From contig JAJEGF010000015.1 in the NCBI GenBank assembly GCA_022820025.1, positions 1 to 64,000 on the forward strand: 64,000 bases of DNA, in the 5' to 3' direction. Shown here in pieces: positions 1-8,971 of the stretch. The notes below the pieces were generated by a model. It did no database searches. It was not told where the DNA came from and worked only from the letters and a program-made list of their open reading frames with translations. Positions within the stretch are counted from its first letter, which is position 1; each line of letters begins with the position of its first letter. The translations under genes were made by a program, and so were the position numbers. The stretch is from Chloroflexota bacterium (lineage in GTDB: Bacteria; Chloroflexota; UBA11872).

Positions 1-2524
1 CACGACCAACGAAGGCGCGGCCAACCAGACCGTGACCGTCACGGCGACCGCGCCGGCGGCGCCCGCGCGGCCGACGGCGCCGAATCCGAAGCCGCGGGAG
101 TTCACGGCGCAGTGGCGGGCGCCGGGGACCACCGGCGGCGCGGCGCTGACGGGCTACCACGTGCTCATGCGCGCCAACGGCGCCGCCTGGCCGCCGGATA
201 GCCAGGCGAAGAAGGTCGGCGCGACGACCCGCAGCTATACGTTCAGCGGGTTGTCACCCAACCGGATTTACTGGTTCAAGGTCAAGGCCTGCAACGGCGC
301 CAATCAGACCCGCTGCTCGGGCTGGTCCAGCCAGGCCTCGGTGACGTTGCCGATCGACAATCCGGGCACGCCGCGCTGGGGCTCGTTCAGCGCGGACGCC
401 ACGCAGATCCGGGTGACCTGGAGCGCGCCGAGCTACACCGGCGGGGTGGGCCTGACGGGCTATGGGCTGCGGCACTGGCGGGTGGGCGCGTCCGAGCCGT
501 CGAGCGCGCAAGTCACGGTCAACGCCCAGACCACGAGCCGCACGTTCAGCGGGCTGGCATCGGACACGTCCTATCGGTTCAGCATCCAGGCCTGCAACGG
601 GCCCAACCGCTGCAGCGGCTGGACCAACAAGGACGGCCGCACCGACTCGGCGCCGGAACCCGACCCGCCGGCCCGGGTGGGGCGGCCGACGTTCAGCAAG
701 ATTGGGCAGACCGAGTTCACGGCGAACTGGACGGCGCCGAACGACCACGGGACGGCGATCCGGGGGTACGGCCTCCAGTGGCGCCAGAGCGGGTCGGGCT
801 GGCCGAGCACGACGACCTGGCTGGGCGCCAGTGCGCGGAACCGGCGCGTCGACGGCCGGGCCGCGGGCACGACCTACGTGGTGCGCGTAAAGGCCTGTAA
901 CGGCAGCGGGGCCAACGGCCGTGATCGCTGCGGGGCCTGGTCCAGCGACGGGCGGGTGACGACGCTGGCCGAGACGGCCGTGCCGCAGAACCTGGACATC
1001 GTGCCGAGGGCCGGGCGCGAGGCGGTGCTGACGTGGGGTCCCCTGTCCGGGACCACGGAGTACCAGGTCCGGGCCCAGATCCTGGGACAGGCGGACTGGC
1101 ATGACGCGAGATGCGAAGGGGTGACGGGTGGACGGCCGACCGAACCCAAGTGCGTCATCGACCTTGAGTACATCACCAAACCAGGCGGCACTGCCGTTGG
1201 CCTGCAGAGTTACAAGGCCTATGCGCTGAGAGTTCAGGCGGTAAGCCCGCAGGCAAGCGAGTTCAGTGCGCCGATAGTGATCATCGACACGCCGATCTTC
1301 CGCGCCAAGGGCGCCAGTGGCAGCGTGGATGTGACCTGGACGCCGGTCGATTCCATTCACGGTGATATCACCGCCGGCGGGTCGTACCAGGTCAGGTACC
1401 GGAAGTTCAAGGGCGATCACACGTCGGTTGCCTGGGACGCCGCAGCCGAAGCGTTTGATCCGACCACACCCACGCCAGTTCTGCCTTCCGGAACCACGTC
1501 CTATTCGATCGGCAGCCTCGACAACTATGGGCTCTATGCCATCCAGCTCCGGTATGACGCTCCTCGACCCAACGCCCCGGCCATCACAGTCTTCGCGGCC
1601 CGCGACGCGTACGCCTGGCCGTCGGATCGGGCGGCAAGCGGCGGTGAGCGGGTTGGGACTTTTCCGCTAAGTAAGCCGGTCAGTAACCGGACCTACGCGT
1701 ACTACATCTGCAGCGATACGTTTCCGCGCGACATGGAACCGGATGAGCCCGACGATCCCGACCCGCCAGATGGGATCCGAGCCAAGTCACGGGCCTTCAT
1801 CCGGGATGCGTTTTCCCAGTGGGCAACCGCCACGACGACGGAGAGAGGTACGAGTCTAATTGCGATGACGTACATGGGCACGACGTACGCCGACTATCGG
1901 CCGCTTATTGAACCTATTGTGAATACGATTAACAGCAGCGTCGCAGATGGAGATCCTCCAGCGACGATTAGAATGCATGTGGAAGACGTGATACGGCAAC
2001 TCGGCGATCTCGCTGGGATCCTCGATCAAGATAAGGAGCGCAGCGAGGTTATTTTCGTTGATGTTCCAGTCGAGGAAGGTATCGGATCAAGAAGGACCAA
2101 GCGATATGTATACTTTAGTGAAGTGTCGCAGACAATTGGTCTTAACGCATGCGTGTTCACGGCACTAGCATGTGCAGCAGATGAAGAGAAGGACGGCCAA
2201 TTGAGAACTGACATACTTTTCAACGGAAAGTCGTTCGAGAATAACGAGTACTTTAATTGGGACATTCCGAGCGTAACCTTCAATCAGTGTACTTCGGTTA
2301 GCGGATCGGATATCGACACTGCAAGGAGTCTGTATTCGACCACAGTCCATGAAGCCGGGCACGCCCTTGGGATACGCGGGACCAGCAGATCTGGTGGGAC
2401 CAGGAGACAGGTCCACCATTCGCTCGTTGACGATCAGTCGATCATGAATTGGAAGAGCACTCTGTGCTCGCCAACGCCGTTCGATGTCATGGCGATTTAT
2501 GCCTTGTATCAAGCCGAAGATTGA
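1..2524 (+). CDS. Secreted FN3-repeat protein with C-terminal zincin-like protease domain (5' end outside window)
   Basis: The reading frame is open to the left edge; the first available start (GTG at 32) lies inside a fibronectin-III domain, so the N-terminus and any signal peptide are missing. Counting from that GTG, FN3 domains lie at about residues 10-107, 110-208 and 212-312, with two weaker ones to about 525. The first three carry the signature ACNG...RCSGWS, whose two cysteines could form a disulfide. The last ~190 residues look like a metzincin-type protease: HEAGHALGI at 773-781, then a Met-turn-like SIMNW. The usual third zinc ligand (HExxHxxGxxH) is a glycine here; a histidine in the following VHHS may replace it. 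The protease part is visibly less GC-rich than the FN3 part. Probably a surface or secreted adhesin-protease; substrate unknown. Confidence 0.75.
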   Translation, partial: TTNEGAANQTVTVTATAPAAPARPTAPNPKPREFTAQWRAPGTTGGAALTGYHVLMRANGAAWPPDSQAKKVGATTRSYTFSGLSPNRIYWFKVKACNGANQTRCSGWSSQASVTLPIDNPGTPRWGSFSADATQIRVTWSAPSYTGGVGLTGYGLRHWRVGASEPSSAQVTVNAQTTSRTFSGLASDTSYRFSIQACNGPNRCSGWTNKDGRTDSAPEPDPPARVGRPTFSKIGQTEFTANWTAPNDHGTAIRGYGLQWRQSGSGWPSTTTWLGASARNRRVDGRAAGTTYVVRVKACNGSGANGRDRCGAWSSDGRVTTLAETAVPQNLDIVPRAGREAVLTWGPLSGTTEYQVRAQILGQADWHDARCEGVTGGRPTEPKCVIDLEYITKPGGTAVGLQSYKAYALRVQAVSPQASEFSAPIVIIDTPIFRAKGASGSVDVTWTPVDSIHGDITAGGSYQVRYRKFKGDHTSVAWDAAAEAFDPTTPTPVLPSGTTSYSIGSLDNYGLYAIQLRYDAPRPNAPAITVFAARDAYAWPSDRAASGGERVGTFPLSKPVSNRTYAYYICSDTFPRDMEPDEPDDPDPPDGIRAKSRAFIRDAFSQWATATTTERGTSLIAMTYMGTTYADYRPLIEPIVNTINSSVADGDPPATIRMHVEDVIRQLGDLAGILDQDKERSEVIFVDVPVEEGIGSRRTKRYVYFSEVSQTIGLNACVFTALACAADEEKDGQLRTDILFNGKSFENNEYFNWDIPSVTFNQCTSVSGSDIDTARSLYSTTVHEAGHALGIRGTSRSGGTRRQVHHSLVDDQSIMNWKSTLCSPTPFDVMAIYALYQAED

Positions 2525-2537
2525 GTTGGTGTTGACG

Positions 2538-4865
2538 ATGACGCTGGTGAGAGCGACGCCGACGCTACAACGCGTGGTGGTGGGACTCATACTGGCGATG
2601 CTGACGCTGGTTGGGTGCGAGCCGGCGTCGAGCGCCGGGCCGCCAGCCAAGGACGGCAACGCCCTAGTCTCAGTTTCTGAAGCAACAGCCTCAGCCTCTG
2701 CCGATGTGATCTCGGATTCGGCCGTGTCTCCCGCGGCCAGCGCTCGTGTGGCCAAAGGCGGGGCGGCGACTACCGACGGGCTGCCAATTGCCTCGGGCCA
2801 CAGCCCGAGGCCCAGCCGAACGACGATCGTCTCGGAAGCACGTGCAACACATCCGCTCGCCCCGACACCAACGCTTACACCGGACCCCGACGAACGTCGC
2901 ATCCCGCCGCCAATCTCCTACGACGGCTATCCGTGCGATCCGTACGTCATCGATGCTCTTGAGCGGTGGTTCTGGGAGAACACGGTGCGCTGGGCGGCGG
3001 ACGGCTCGGCGGTGTTCTTCAGCCAGGGGCCGGCTGTGTACGGGGCGGCGGTCGACGGCGCCTGGGCGCGGGCGGTGGCGGATGCCTCCGGATGGGTCAA
3101 CCCGCGCCTGGCCTGGCATCCAAGAGTCGAGACGGATGTCGTCGTGGGTCCGATGACGTACTTCGACATCTCCCCCGAAGGTGACCGGCTGGTGTATGCC
3201 ACCTGCGCGTACCGGGAAGAAGCCGTCACGGGCACGGAACAGGCCAGCGCGGAGATTGACCGGCAGTTCCTCTTGAGCCTGGGCTATCGCCCGCAATACA
3301 CGGGGCCGTTCCACCCCGGCTACGAGTTGGCGGTGGTGGGGTTGGACGGGGGGGCGGTTGAGCGGCTGACGACGAACATGCGCTTTGACAACTATCCGGC
3401 CTGGTCGCCCGATGGGACGCAAATTGTCTACTTAGCAGGTAGCAGCGTCCGGCTCGCGGGTCTCGTCGCCATGACGGCAAAGGGCGACTACCTAAGGATG
3501 ATCTTCACCGGCGAGCACATCCTCGGCCTGCATCCGCCGCAGTGGTCGCCGGACGGCACGCGGTTGGCGGTGGTGGGCAGCGACGACTCCAAGTTGCGGC
3601 AGGCCGTGCTGACCGTGAACGCCAACGGCGGGGACCTGCGGCGGCTGGGGCGCACGATCAGCGGGCCGAGCTGGTCGCCGGACGGGCGGCGGCTGGCCTT
3701 TGTGGGCGCCACGGACGACGAGGGTGACGCGTGGGGCCTGCTGACGATGGCCGCGGACGGGACGGACGTGCGTGAGATACCGCTTCCGCCGGACTGGGAA
3801 CCCCACTATGCGGGCGGTCACGACATCCTCAGTTCCATGGCCGAGTTCGGCGATGGGTGGATCCCCACGCTGGCGTGGTCGCCGGCGGGCGACCAGCTGC
3901 TGTACACCTGCGGCCAACGGATCTGCGTGGTGGGGCTGGATGGGACGCCGGTGGGCCGGTCGCCGCTCACGTGGCGAGCGGATAAGTGGGATGCGTCAGG
4001 GAGCGTGGCGGCCTGGTCGCCGGACGGGACGCGCATTGCCGTGGCCCGGAGCGTGGTATGGGCTGACTACCAGTCCCATGGACCGTTGCCGCTGGAGGCC
4101 GCGGTGTACACGATGGCGCCGAATGGATCCGACCCGCGGGTGCTGGCCGCCTACGACGACTACCTTGAGGTGCGCCCGCTCAGCCGGCGGCATGCGGACG
4201 TTCGCGTGGACGTCACGGGGTGCGCGGCCGGGATGGCGGTGCCCGAGCCGGCGGCCAACCCCGGCCTGGTGCGGGACTGCGAGACGCTGCTGCGGGCGCA
4301 GGCCGCGTGGGGGCGCGAGCCTGGCTGGAGCGTCGAGGTTCCGATCCAGGAATGGGCCGGGGTTGGCCTGGGCGGCTCGCCCCCACGCGTGCGACATGTC
4401 GAGATTCACCGGCAGGTGCTCGGTCCGATCCCGGCGGTCCTGAGCGCCCTGGAGCAACTGGAGGTCCTGGACCTCAGCGAGAACGTCCTGGGCGGGACGA
4501 TTCCCCCGGAGTTGGGGCAGCTCAGCCGGTTGCGGGTCCTGGACCTGAGCCGGGGCGTCCTGAGCGGGACGATTCCCCACGAACTCGGTCAGCTGATTCA
4601 GCTGGACCGGCTGGACCTGGCCTACAACAACCTGGGCGGCTCAATCCCGTCGGACCTGGGCGCGATCGCCACGCTGCGGACGCTCGATCTCGAGAACAAC
4701 GACCTGACGGGCACGATCCCCTCCGAACTCGGCCAACTGCCCGATCTGGATGAAGTTCGCCTGGGCGGCAACCAGTTGACCGGCTGTCTGCCCGCCGGCC
4801 TCAGGTCGACTGAAAACTACGCGCACTGGGACCAGGGGCTGCCACGCTGCGAGGCGGCGGCGTGA
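2538..4865 (+). CDS. Lipoprotein with PD40/WD40-like beta-propeller and plant-type leucine-rich repeats
   Basis: The start chosen is the ATG at 2538, because it begins a classical lipoprotein signal peptide (hydrophobic stretch then LVGC, Cys27). An earlier in-frame start at 2484 would overlap the previous gene and only add residues. A low-complexity linker follows. Then come TolB-like propeller blades at about residues 280-530, each with a WSPDG motif (YPAWSPDGTQ, PQWSPDGTRL, PSWSPDGRRL, AAWSPDGTRI). The C-terminal ~140 residues are leucine-rich repeats of the LxxLDLSxNxLxGxIPxELGxL type, preceded by a cap containing LVRDCETLL. The product of 775 residues is probably anchored outside the membrane and used for binding. 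It lies between two other surface proteins and shares the DCETLL-LRR module with the next gene, whose start overlaps its stop by 4 bp. Confidence 0.8.
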   Translation: MTLVRATPTLQRVVVGLILAMLTLVGCEPASSAGPPAKDGNALVSVSEATASASADVISDSAVSPAASARVAKGGAATTDGLPIASGHSPRPSRTTIVSEARATHPLAPTPTLTPDPDERRIPPPISYDGYPCDPYVIDALERWFWENTVRWAADGSAVFFSQGPAVYGAAVDGAWARAVADASGWVNPRLAWHPRVETDVVVGPMTYFDISPEGDRLVYATCAYREEAVTGTEQASAEIDRQFLLSLGYRPQYTGPFHPGYELAVVGLDGGAVERLTTNMRFDNYPAWSPDGTQIVYLAGSSVRLAGLVAMTAKGDYLRMIFTGEHILGLHPPQWSPDGTRLAVVGSDDSKLRQAVLTVNANGGDLRRLGRTISGPSWSPDGRRLAFVGATDDEGDAWGLLTMAADGTDVREIPLPPDWEPHYAGGHDILSSMAEFGDGWIPTLAWSPAGDQLLYTCGQRICVVGLDGTPVGRSPLTWRADKWDASGSVAAWSPDGTRIAVARSVVWADYQSHGPLPLEAAVYTMAPNGSDPRVLAAYDDYLEVRPLSRRHADVRVDVTGCAAGMAVPEPAANPGLVRDCETLLRAQAAWGREPGWSVEVPIQEWAGVGLGGSPPRVRHVEIHRQVLGPIPAVLSALEQLEVLDLSENVLGGTIPPELGQLSRLRVLDLSRGVLSGTIPHELGQLIQLDRLDLAYNNLGGSIPSDLGAIATLRTLDLENNDLTGTIPSELGQLPDLDEVRLGGNQLTGCLPAGLRSTENYAHWDQGLPRCEAAA

Positions 4866-7792
4866 GACGAGTCCCATACGTCGCACGTCAGAACTCTGCC
4901 GTGGCCGCAGCCATGGACCGTCCGTGGCGGTGGGTCGTGACCTTGCTGACACTGCTGCTCGTGGCGATCGGCGGGGGGTGCGGAGCGTTTGATACCGCTG
5001 CCCAAGGATCATCCGGTACGGAGCGAGTCGGAGCGGCGGGCGCCCAAGGGGCGCCGGTGGCCGACGGGCTGTCAGTCGGGCTAGGTACAGTGCCAGCCGA
5101 GGCGCCCGGCGATATGGCCGTTGCCGATGCGTCGGACGGGCAGATGGCGGCGGCAGTGCCGGCGGCGTTGGACCGCAGCGGCGTTCGGCCGCCAGAAGCC
5201 CCTGGATCCGCCGCGGCGGCCTTCGCGACGGGCGAGACGGCCACGGTGGAGGCGTTGCTGGCCGATGGCCTGCATCTGGCCGGCGCCTCGCCGGTGCACC
5301 TGGCGATCCGGGGCACGCCGACGGCCAGTTCGGTGCGCTGTGAATGGCGGGGGATCGCGCGGACGGCCGCGCAGCGTGAAGATGCCATTCGCTTCTGGCT
5401 TCGGCTTGGGGCTGACGCGACGATTCCGGATACAGCCTACTTGGAGACACTCTTTTCGGTCGTATTGGACACGCTGGCCGCAGATTTTCGCGAAACGGCG
5501 AAGGCCAACTTCCGGGCGATTGCGCGGGGCGGGGAGTCGATGGAGTATCTGTTCCTGACCTGTTTCGCGGACTACGCGGTGACCGGGTTCCTGCTGGGCA
5601 GCGGCACCACGCCCACCTCGGTGACGGTGGCGTACGACCGGCGGGGCGAGGCGGCGGCGTACGAGTTGTACGTGCGGGAGCACGAGGCGGGCACCTTCGG
5701 GACAAGCCCGCGACAGACCCGGGGCGCCTACGAGGCGGGGTTGCAGGCGCAGGTGGTGGCGGCGGAGGCGGCGTTGAGCGCCGAGATCGGCGGGCGCGAG
5801 GCCGTCGTCTTCCTGGCGCCGATGGGGGCGCATAACGCCATCGGCTTCGAAGCCTGGCAGGCGGTGGCCTCGTGGGCGGTGGTGACAGACGACGCGGGGG
5901 TCGTGCAGGCCATCCGCGACGACACGCCGGCGGGTGACCCGGAGCACACCCAGACGCTGGCCAACCTGTCCAGCCGCGTTACCACGGCGGCGGCCGCCGA
6001 CGGCCAGGCGGCCAATCGGGCCACCACCGTGGGCGGTCTGCAGCCCTACTACCGCGACACGCTGAAGGCCTACGCCGACATCACCCCCGGCGACGGGCAG
6101 ACGACGACCTTCACCCCGGCCCAGCCGCCGGCGGCGCCCACCTGCACCAACGGCACGGTGATCCCCAGCCCCGCCGACAACCGCGAGTTGGTCAAGGACT
6201 GCGAGACGTTGCTGGCGGCCAGGGACACGCTGCGGGGAACGACCGCGCTGAACTGGGCCACGGTCACGGCGCTGACCGGCTGGACCGGCGTGACGACCGG
6301 CGGCACGCCGACGCGGGTGACGGGCCTCAGCCTGGCCAGCCAGTCCCTCAGCGGCACGATCCCACCCGCGCTCGGCCAGCTGTTCGCCCTGACGACGCTC
6401 AACCTCAGCAGCAACAGCCTGACGGGCGCCTGGACCACCGACAGCGACACGATCACGGGCGCCACCCACACGGTGGACGAACTGATCTGCGCCACGGCCT
6501 ATGAGGTGCGGGTGCGGGCCCGCGGCAGCGGCACGACCTACGCCGCCACCTGGAGCGCGCCCTCAGCCACGCTGACGGTGACGACCGGCGCGTGTCCGCC
6601 GCCGGCGTTCGGGGAGACGGCCTATGCCTTCAGCGTGGCCGAGGACAGCGCGACGGGCACGGCGGTGGGGACGGTCACGGCTACCATCACCGGCGCAGGA
6701 CCGGTGACCTACGCGCTGACGGCGGGCAACGACACGGGGGCCTTCGCCCTGGATGCGAGCCGCGGGGCCCTGACGGTGGCGGGAGCGCTGGATTACGAGA
6801 CGACCGCCAGCTACGGCCTCACCGTGACGGCCCGCGACCCCGCGGGTGGGTCCTCGACGGCGGCGGTGACGGTCACCGTGACGGACGTGGACGAGCCGCC
6901 GGCGTTCGGGGCCGCCGACTATGCCTTCACGATGGCGGAAGACGCGGCGGTGGGGGCGGCCGTGGGCACGGTGCCCGCGACCGATCCTGAGGGCGGCGCG
7001 GTGACGTACGCGATCACGGCCGGCAACGAGGCCGGGGCCTTCGCCATCGACGCCGGCAGCGGCGCGCTGAGGGTGGCCGCGGCCCTGGATTACGAGACCG
7101 CGGACGACTACAACCTGACCGTCACCGCCAGCGACGCCCAGGGCACCACAGCCACGGCGGACGTGGCGGTCACGGTGACGGACGAGGCCTACCCGCCCGG
7201 GTTCGGGGCCGAGAGCTATGCCTGGTCGGTGGCCGAGGACTCGGCCGTGGGGGCGGCCCTGGGCACGGTGTCGGCCACGGATCCAGAGGGCGGGGCGGTG
7301 AGCTATGCGATCACGGCCGGCAACGACGCGGGGGCCGTGGCGATCGACGCCAGCAGCGGGGCGCTGACGGTGGCGGCGGCGCTGGACTACGAGACCGCGC
7401 CCAGCTACGGCCTGACCGTCACCGCCGGCAGCAGCGACGGGGCCGCCACGGCCACGGTCCCGGTGACCGTGACGGTCACGAACGTCAACGAGGCGCCGGT
7501 GTTCGGGGCCACGAGCTATGCGTTCAGCGTGGCCGAGGACGCCCAACTCGCCACGACGATCGGCGCCGTCCAGGCGAGCGATCCGGAAGGCGGCACGGTG
7601 GTGTACGACATCACGGCGGGGGATGCGGCCCAGGCCTGGGCCGTCCATGCGCTGACGGGCGGGGTGGTGACCGGGGCCAGGCTCAACGCGGCCACGACGC
7701 CCAGCTACACGCTGACAATCCGGGCCGCCGTGCTGGAGGGCGGCCCGTCGGCCACGACGACGGTGACCGTGACGGTGACCAGCGCGGATTGA
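4862..7792 (+). CDS. Lipoprotein-like surface protein: unknown N-terminal domain, short LRR, four cadherin-like repeats
   Basis: The GTG at 4862 overlaps the previous stop (GTGA) and has GAGG 7 nt upstream, implying translational coupling. An ATG at 4913 is an alternative that starts directly at the hydrophobic signal (MDRPWRWVVTLLTLLLVAIG) ending in a lipobox-like GGGC. Residues ~95-440 form a domain I do not recognise. It is followed by the LVKDCETLL cap, one or two LRR units (~483-523), a short FN3-like piece, and four ~100-residue cadherin-like repeats from ~580 to the end. Each repeat has FGxxxYxFxVAEDxxxG, SxDPEGG..YxITAGN and LDYET motifs. Acidic DxDE/DYET residues would suit calcium binding. 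Probably an adhesion protein; role of the N-terminal domain unknown. Confidence 0.75.
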   Translation: MRRVPYVARQNSAVAAAMDRPWRWVVTLLTLLLVAIGGGCGAFDTAAQGSSGTERVGAAGAQGAPVADGLSVGLGTVPAEAPGDMAVADASDGQMAAAVPAALDRSGVRPPEAPGSAAAAFATGETATVEALLADGLHLAGASPVHLAIRGTPTASSVRCEWRGIARTAAQREDAIRFWLRLGADATIPDTAYLETLFSVVLDTLAADFRETAKANFRAIARGGESMEYLFLTCFADYAVTGFLLGSGTTPTSVTVAYDRRGEAAAYELYVREHEAGTFGTSPRQTRGAYEAGLQAQVVAAEAALSAEIGGREAVVFLAPMGAHNAIGFEAWQAVASWAVVTDDAGVVQAIRDDTPAGDPEHTQTLANLSSRVTTAAAADGQAANRATTVGGLQPYYRDTLKAYADITPGDGQTTTFTPAQPPAAPTCTNGTVIPSPADNRELVKDCETLLAARDTLRGTTALNWATVTALTGWTGVTTGGTPTRVTGLSLASQSLSGTIPPALGQLFALTTLNLSSNSLTGAWTTDSDTITGATHTVDELICATAYEVRVRARGSGTTYAATWSAPSATLTVTTGACPPPAFGETAYAFSVAEDSATGTAVGTVTATITGAGPVTYALTAGNDTGAFALDASRGALTVAGALDYETTASYGLTVTARDPAGGSSTAAVTVTVTDVDEPPAFGAADYAFTMAEDAAVGAAVGTVPATDPEGGAVTYAITAGNEAGAFAIDAGSGALRVAAALDYETADDYNLTVTASDAQGTTATADVAVTVTDEAYPPGFGAESYAWSVAEDSAVGAALGTVSATDPEGGAVSYAITAGNDAGAVAIDASSGALTVAAALDYETAPSYGLTVTAGSSDGAATATVPVTVTVTNVNEAPVFGATSYAFSVAEDAQLATTIGAVQASDPEGGTVVYDITAGDAAQAWAVHALTGGVVTGARLNAATTPSYTLTIRAAVLEGGPSATTTVTVTVTSAD

Positions 7793-7997
7793 GGAAGGAG
7801 TGAGCGGAGAGAAGTGAGAATTGAGAGAAAGAGGCGGAGGTTGGGAGGGTTTGGACGGGGTTGGGTGCCAGGGGTGGCTTGGGAGGGCTGAGGATGACCA
7901 TGGTGCTGGGTCCCGGCCGGGGACGCCGGGATGGCGGAGGGGTGGTTCGACACGGTCCTCCGACGGACTCCAGACCGGCTCACCACGAACGGGTGGG
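7791..7997. repeat. ~200-bp direct repeat, copy 1 (left of the toxin-antitoxin pair)
   Basis: Starts at the stop codon of the cadherin-repeat gene with GAGGAAGGAGTGAG and ends with CACCACGAACGGG. It shares long blocks with the copy at 8751-8971, including CCAGGGGTGGCTTGGG, GACCATGGTGCTGGGTCCCG and GGACGCCGGGATGGCGGAGG. It has no credible reading frame. The two copies bracket the VapBC-like genes. Confidence 0.8.
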
Positions 7998-8013
7998 TTG
8001 GGCGCCCGGAAGA

Positions 8014-8032
8014 GGCCGGTTACAAACCGGCC
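8014..8032. repeat. Short palindrome (8-bp arms) of the tagged intergenic element family
   Basis: GGCCGGTT-ACA-AACCGGCC, preceded by TTGGGCGCCCGGAAGA and followed by CCTAC. The same flanks surround a different palindrome at 9084-9104. Confidence 0.7.
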
Positions 8033-8071
8033 CCTACATGAGAGGGCTCAGCACGAATGGGGGCGGGGTGC

Positions 8072-8476
8072 TTAGTCCGAGACGAGGCTGACCTGGGGTA
8101 GGGTGGCCATTTGGCGGTCGAGGGTGAGGGTGTCAATGCCGGCACGGGCGTAGTCGTTGGCGATGAGACGGTCGAGGAGGCCGGGGCCGCGAGGCGCGGT
8201 GAGGGTTTCGAGTACGGCTTGTCCGTTCAGCGGGGCGACGAGGCCGCTGGTGAGGGTGGTGTGGAGGCCGGCGCGGGCGTCGGCCTTTGAGACGCCGTAG
8301 TGATGTTGGAGCGTGACGTACGCCTCGCCGATTACCTGGTTGGACGCCACGATCTCGACGTCCGCGGCACAGAGGTCGCTGAGCCGTTCGACGCAGAGGG
8401 TGTGCAGGTGCGGGGGCTGGCCGGTGACCAGCCGCACGAGAACCGAGGTGTCAATCCCGATATTTGTACGGGTCAT
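8072..8476 (-). CDS. PIN-domain toxin, VapC-like ribonuclease
   Basis: A 134-residue PIN-domain protein. VapC-type toxins are Mg2+-dependent endoribonucleases, usually acting on tRNA or rRNA, and are held inactive by the partner antitoxin. The acidic active site is visible: Asp9 (GIDTSVLVR), Glu51 (VIGEAYVTL), Asp102 (LLDRLIA) and Asp120 (TLDRQM). The start is the ATG at 8476, which overlaps the end of the upstream antitoxin gene by 26 bp and gives the usual length; the longer frame upstream just reads through the antitoxin. The order antitoxin then toxin is typical. The pair sits between two ~200-bp direct repeats, suggesting it arrived or was copied as a cassette. Confidence 0.85.
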   Translation of the reverse strand: MTRTNIGIDTSVLVRLVTGQPPHLHTLCVERLSDLCAADVEIVASNQVIGEAYVTLQHHYGVSKADARAGLHTTLTSGLVAPLNGQAVLETLTAPRGPGLLDRLIANDYARAGIDTLTLDRQMATLPQVSLVSD

Positions 8477-8696
8477 ACACCTCGTCCCGGAATTTGCGGA
8501 TGTCGAACGGGGGGGTGCCGGGCTTGATCTTGTCGGCGAGGGTTCCGAGCTTGGAGTAGTCGATGCGCCTGGGGCGCAGGGTGTAGCCGTCGGGACCTTC
8601 CAGCAGCTCGAGCCGGTCGCCTGGACCAACGCCCAGTTCGTCCAGCACGTGCTTGGGGAAGGTGACCTGACGCTTGGAGGTGATTTTGACGATCAT
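8451..8696 (-). CDS. AbrB/SpoVT-fold antitoxin, VapB-like
   Basis: An 81-residue protein. The first ~46 residues are a swapped-hairpin AbrB/MazE-type DNA-binding domain (MIVKITSKRQVTFPKHVLDE, then LGVGPGDRLELL). The charged C-terminal half (FDIRKFRDEVYDPYKYRD) is the part that would occupy the toxin. The start at 8696 has an excellent ribosome-binding site (AAGGAG, 7 nt upstream on the minus strand). It would bind and neutralise the overlapping PIN toxin and autorepress the operon from the short upstream region, as in characterised VapBC systems. Confidence 0.85.
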   Translation of the reverse strand: MIVKITSKRQVTFPKHVLDELGVGPGDRLELLEGPDGYTLRPRRIDYSKLGTLADKIKPGTPPFDIRKFRDEVYDPYKYRD

Positions 8697-8750
8697 GCGG
8701 GATCTCCTTACTTGAATGGTACTTCGAGTAAGGCAGGGTGGGGAAGGGGA

Positions 8751-8971
8751 GAGGAAGGAGTGAGGGAAGAGAAGTGAGGAGTGAGAGGCGGAGGAGGAGG
8801 TTTGGAGCCGTTGGACTGGCTGAGTTGCCAGGGGTGGCTTGGGTGCGGTCGCGTTGACCATGGTGCTGGGTCCCGGCCGCGGACGCCGGGATGGCGGAGG
8901 GAGGTGCCGGGGCTTGGGTGGTTCGACACGGGCCGGTGGGTACACCGGCCCGGCTCACCACGAACGGGGGT
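8751..8971. repeat. ~200-bp direct repeat, copy 2 (right of the toxin-antitoxin pair)
   Basis: Second copy of the element at 7791-7997, beginning GAGGAAGGAGTGAG and ending CACCACGAACGGGG. It contains its own palindrome at 8930-8951 (GGGCCGGTG-GGTA-CACCGGCCC), which copy 1 lacks. The shared blocks are not perfect copies, so the duplication is not recent. Confidence 0.8.

Noticed and set aside
254-1420. Long minus-strand open frame opposite the FN3 protein
   Set aside because: It is a composition shadow of the GC-rich coding strand: Arg/Pro/Gly-rich, no domain, and the plus-strand frame has clear FN3 domains.
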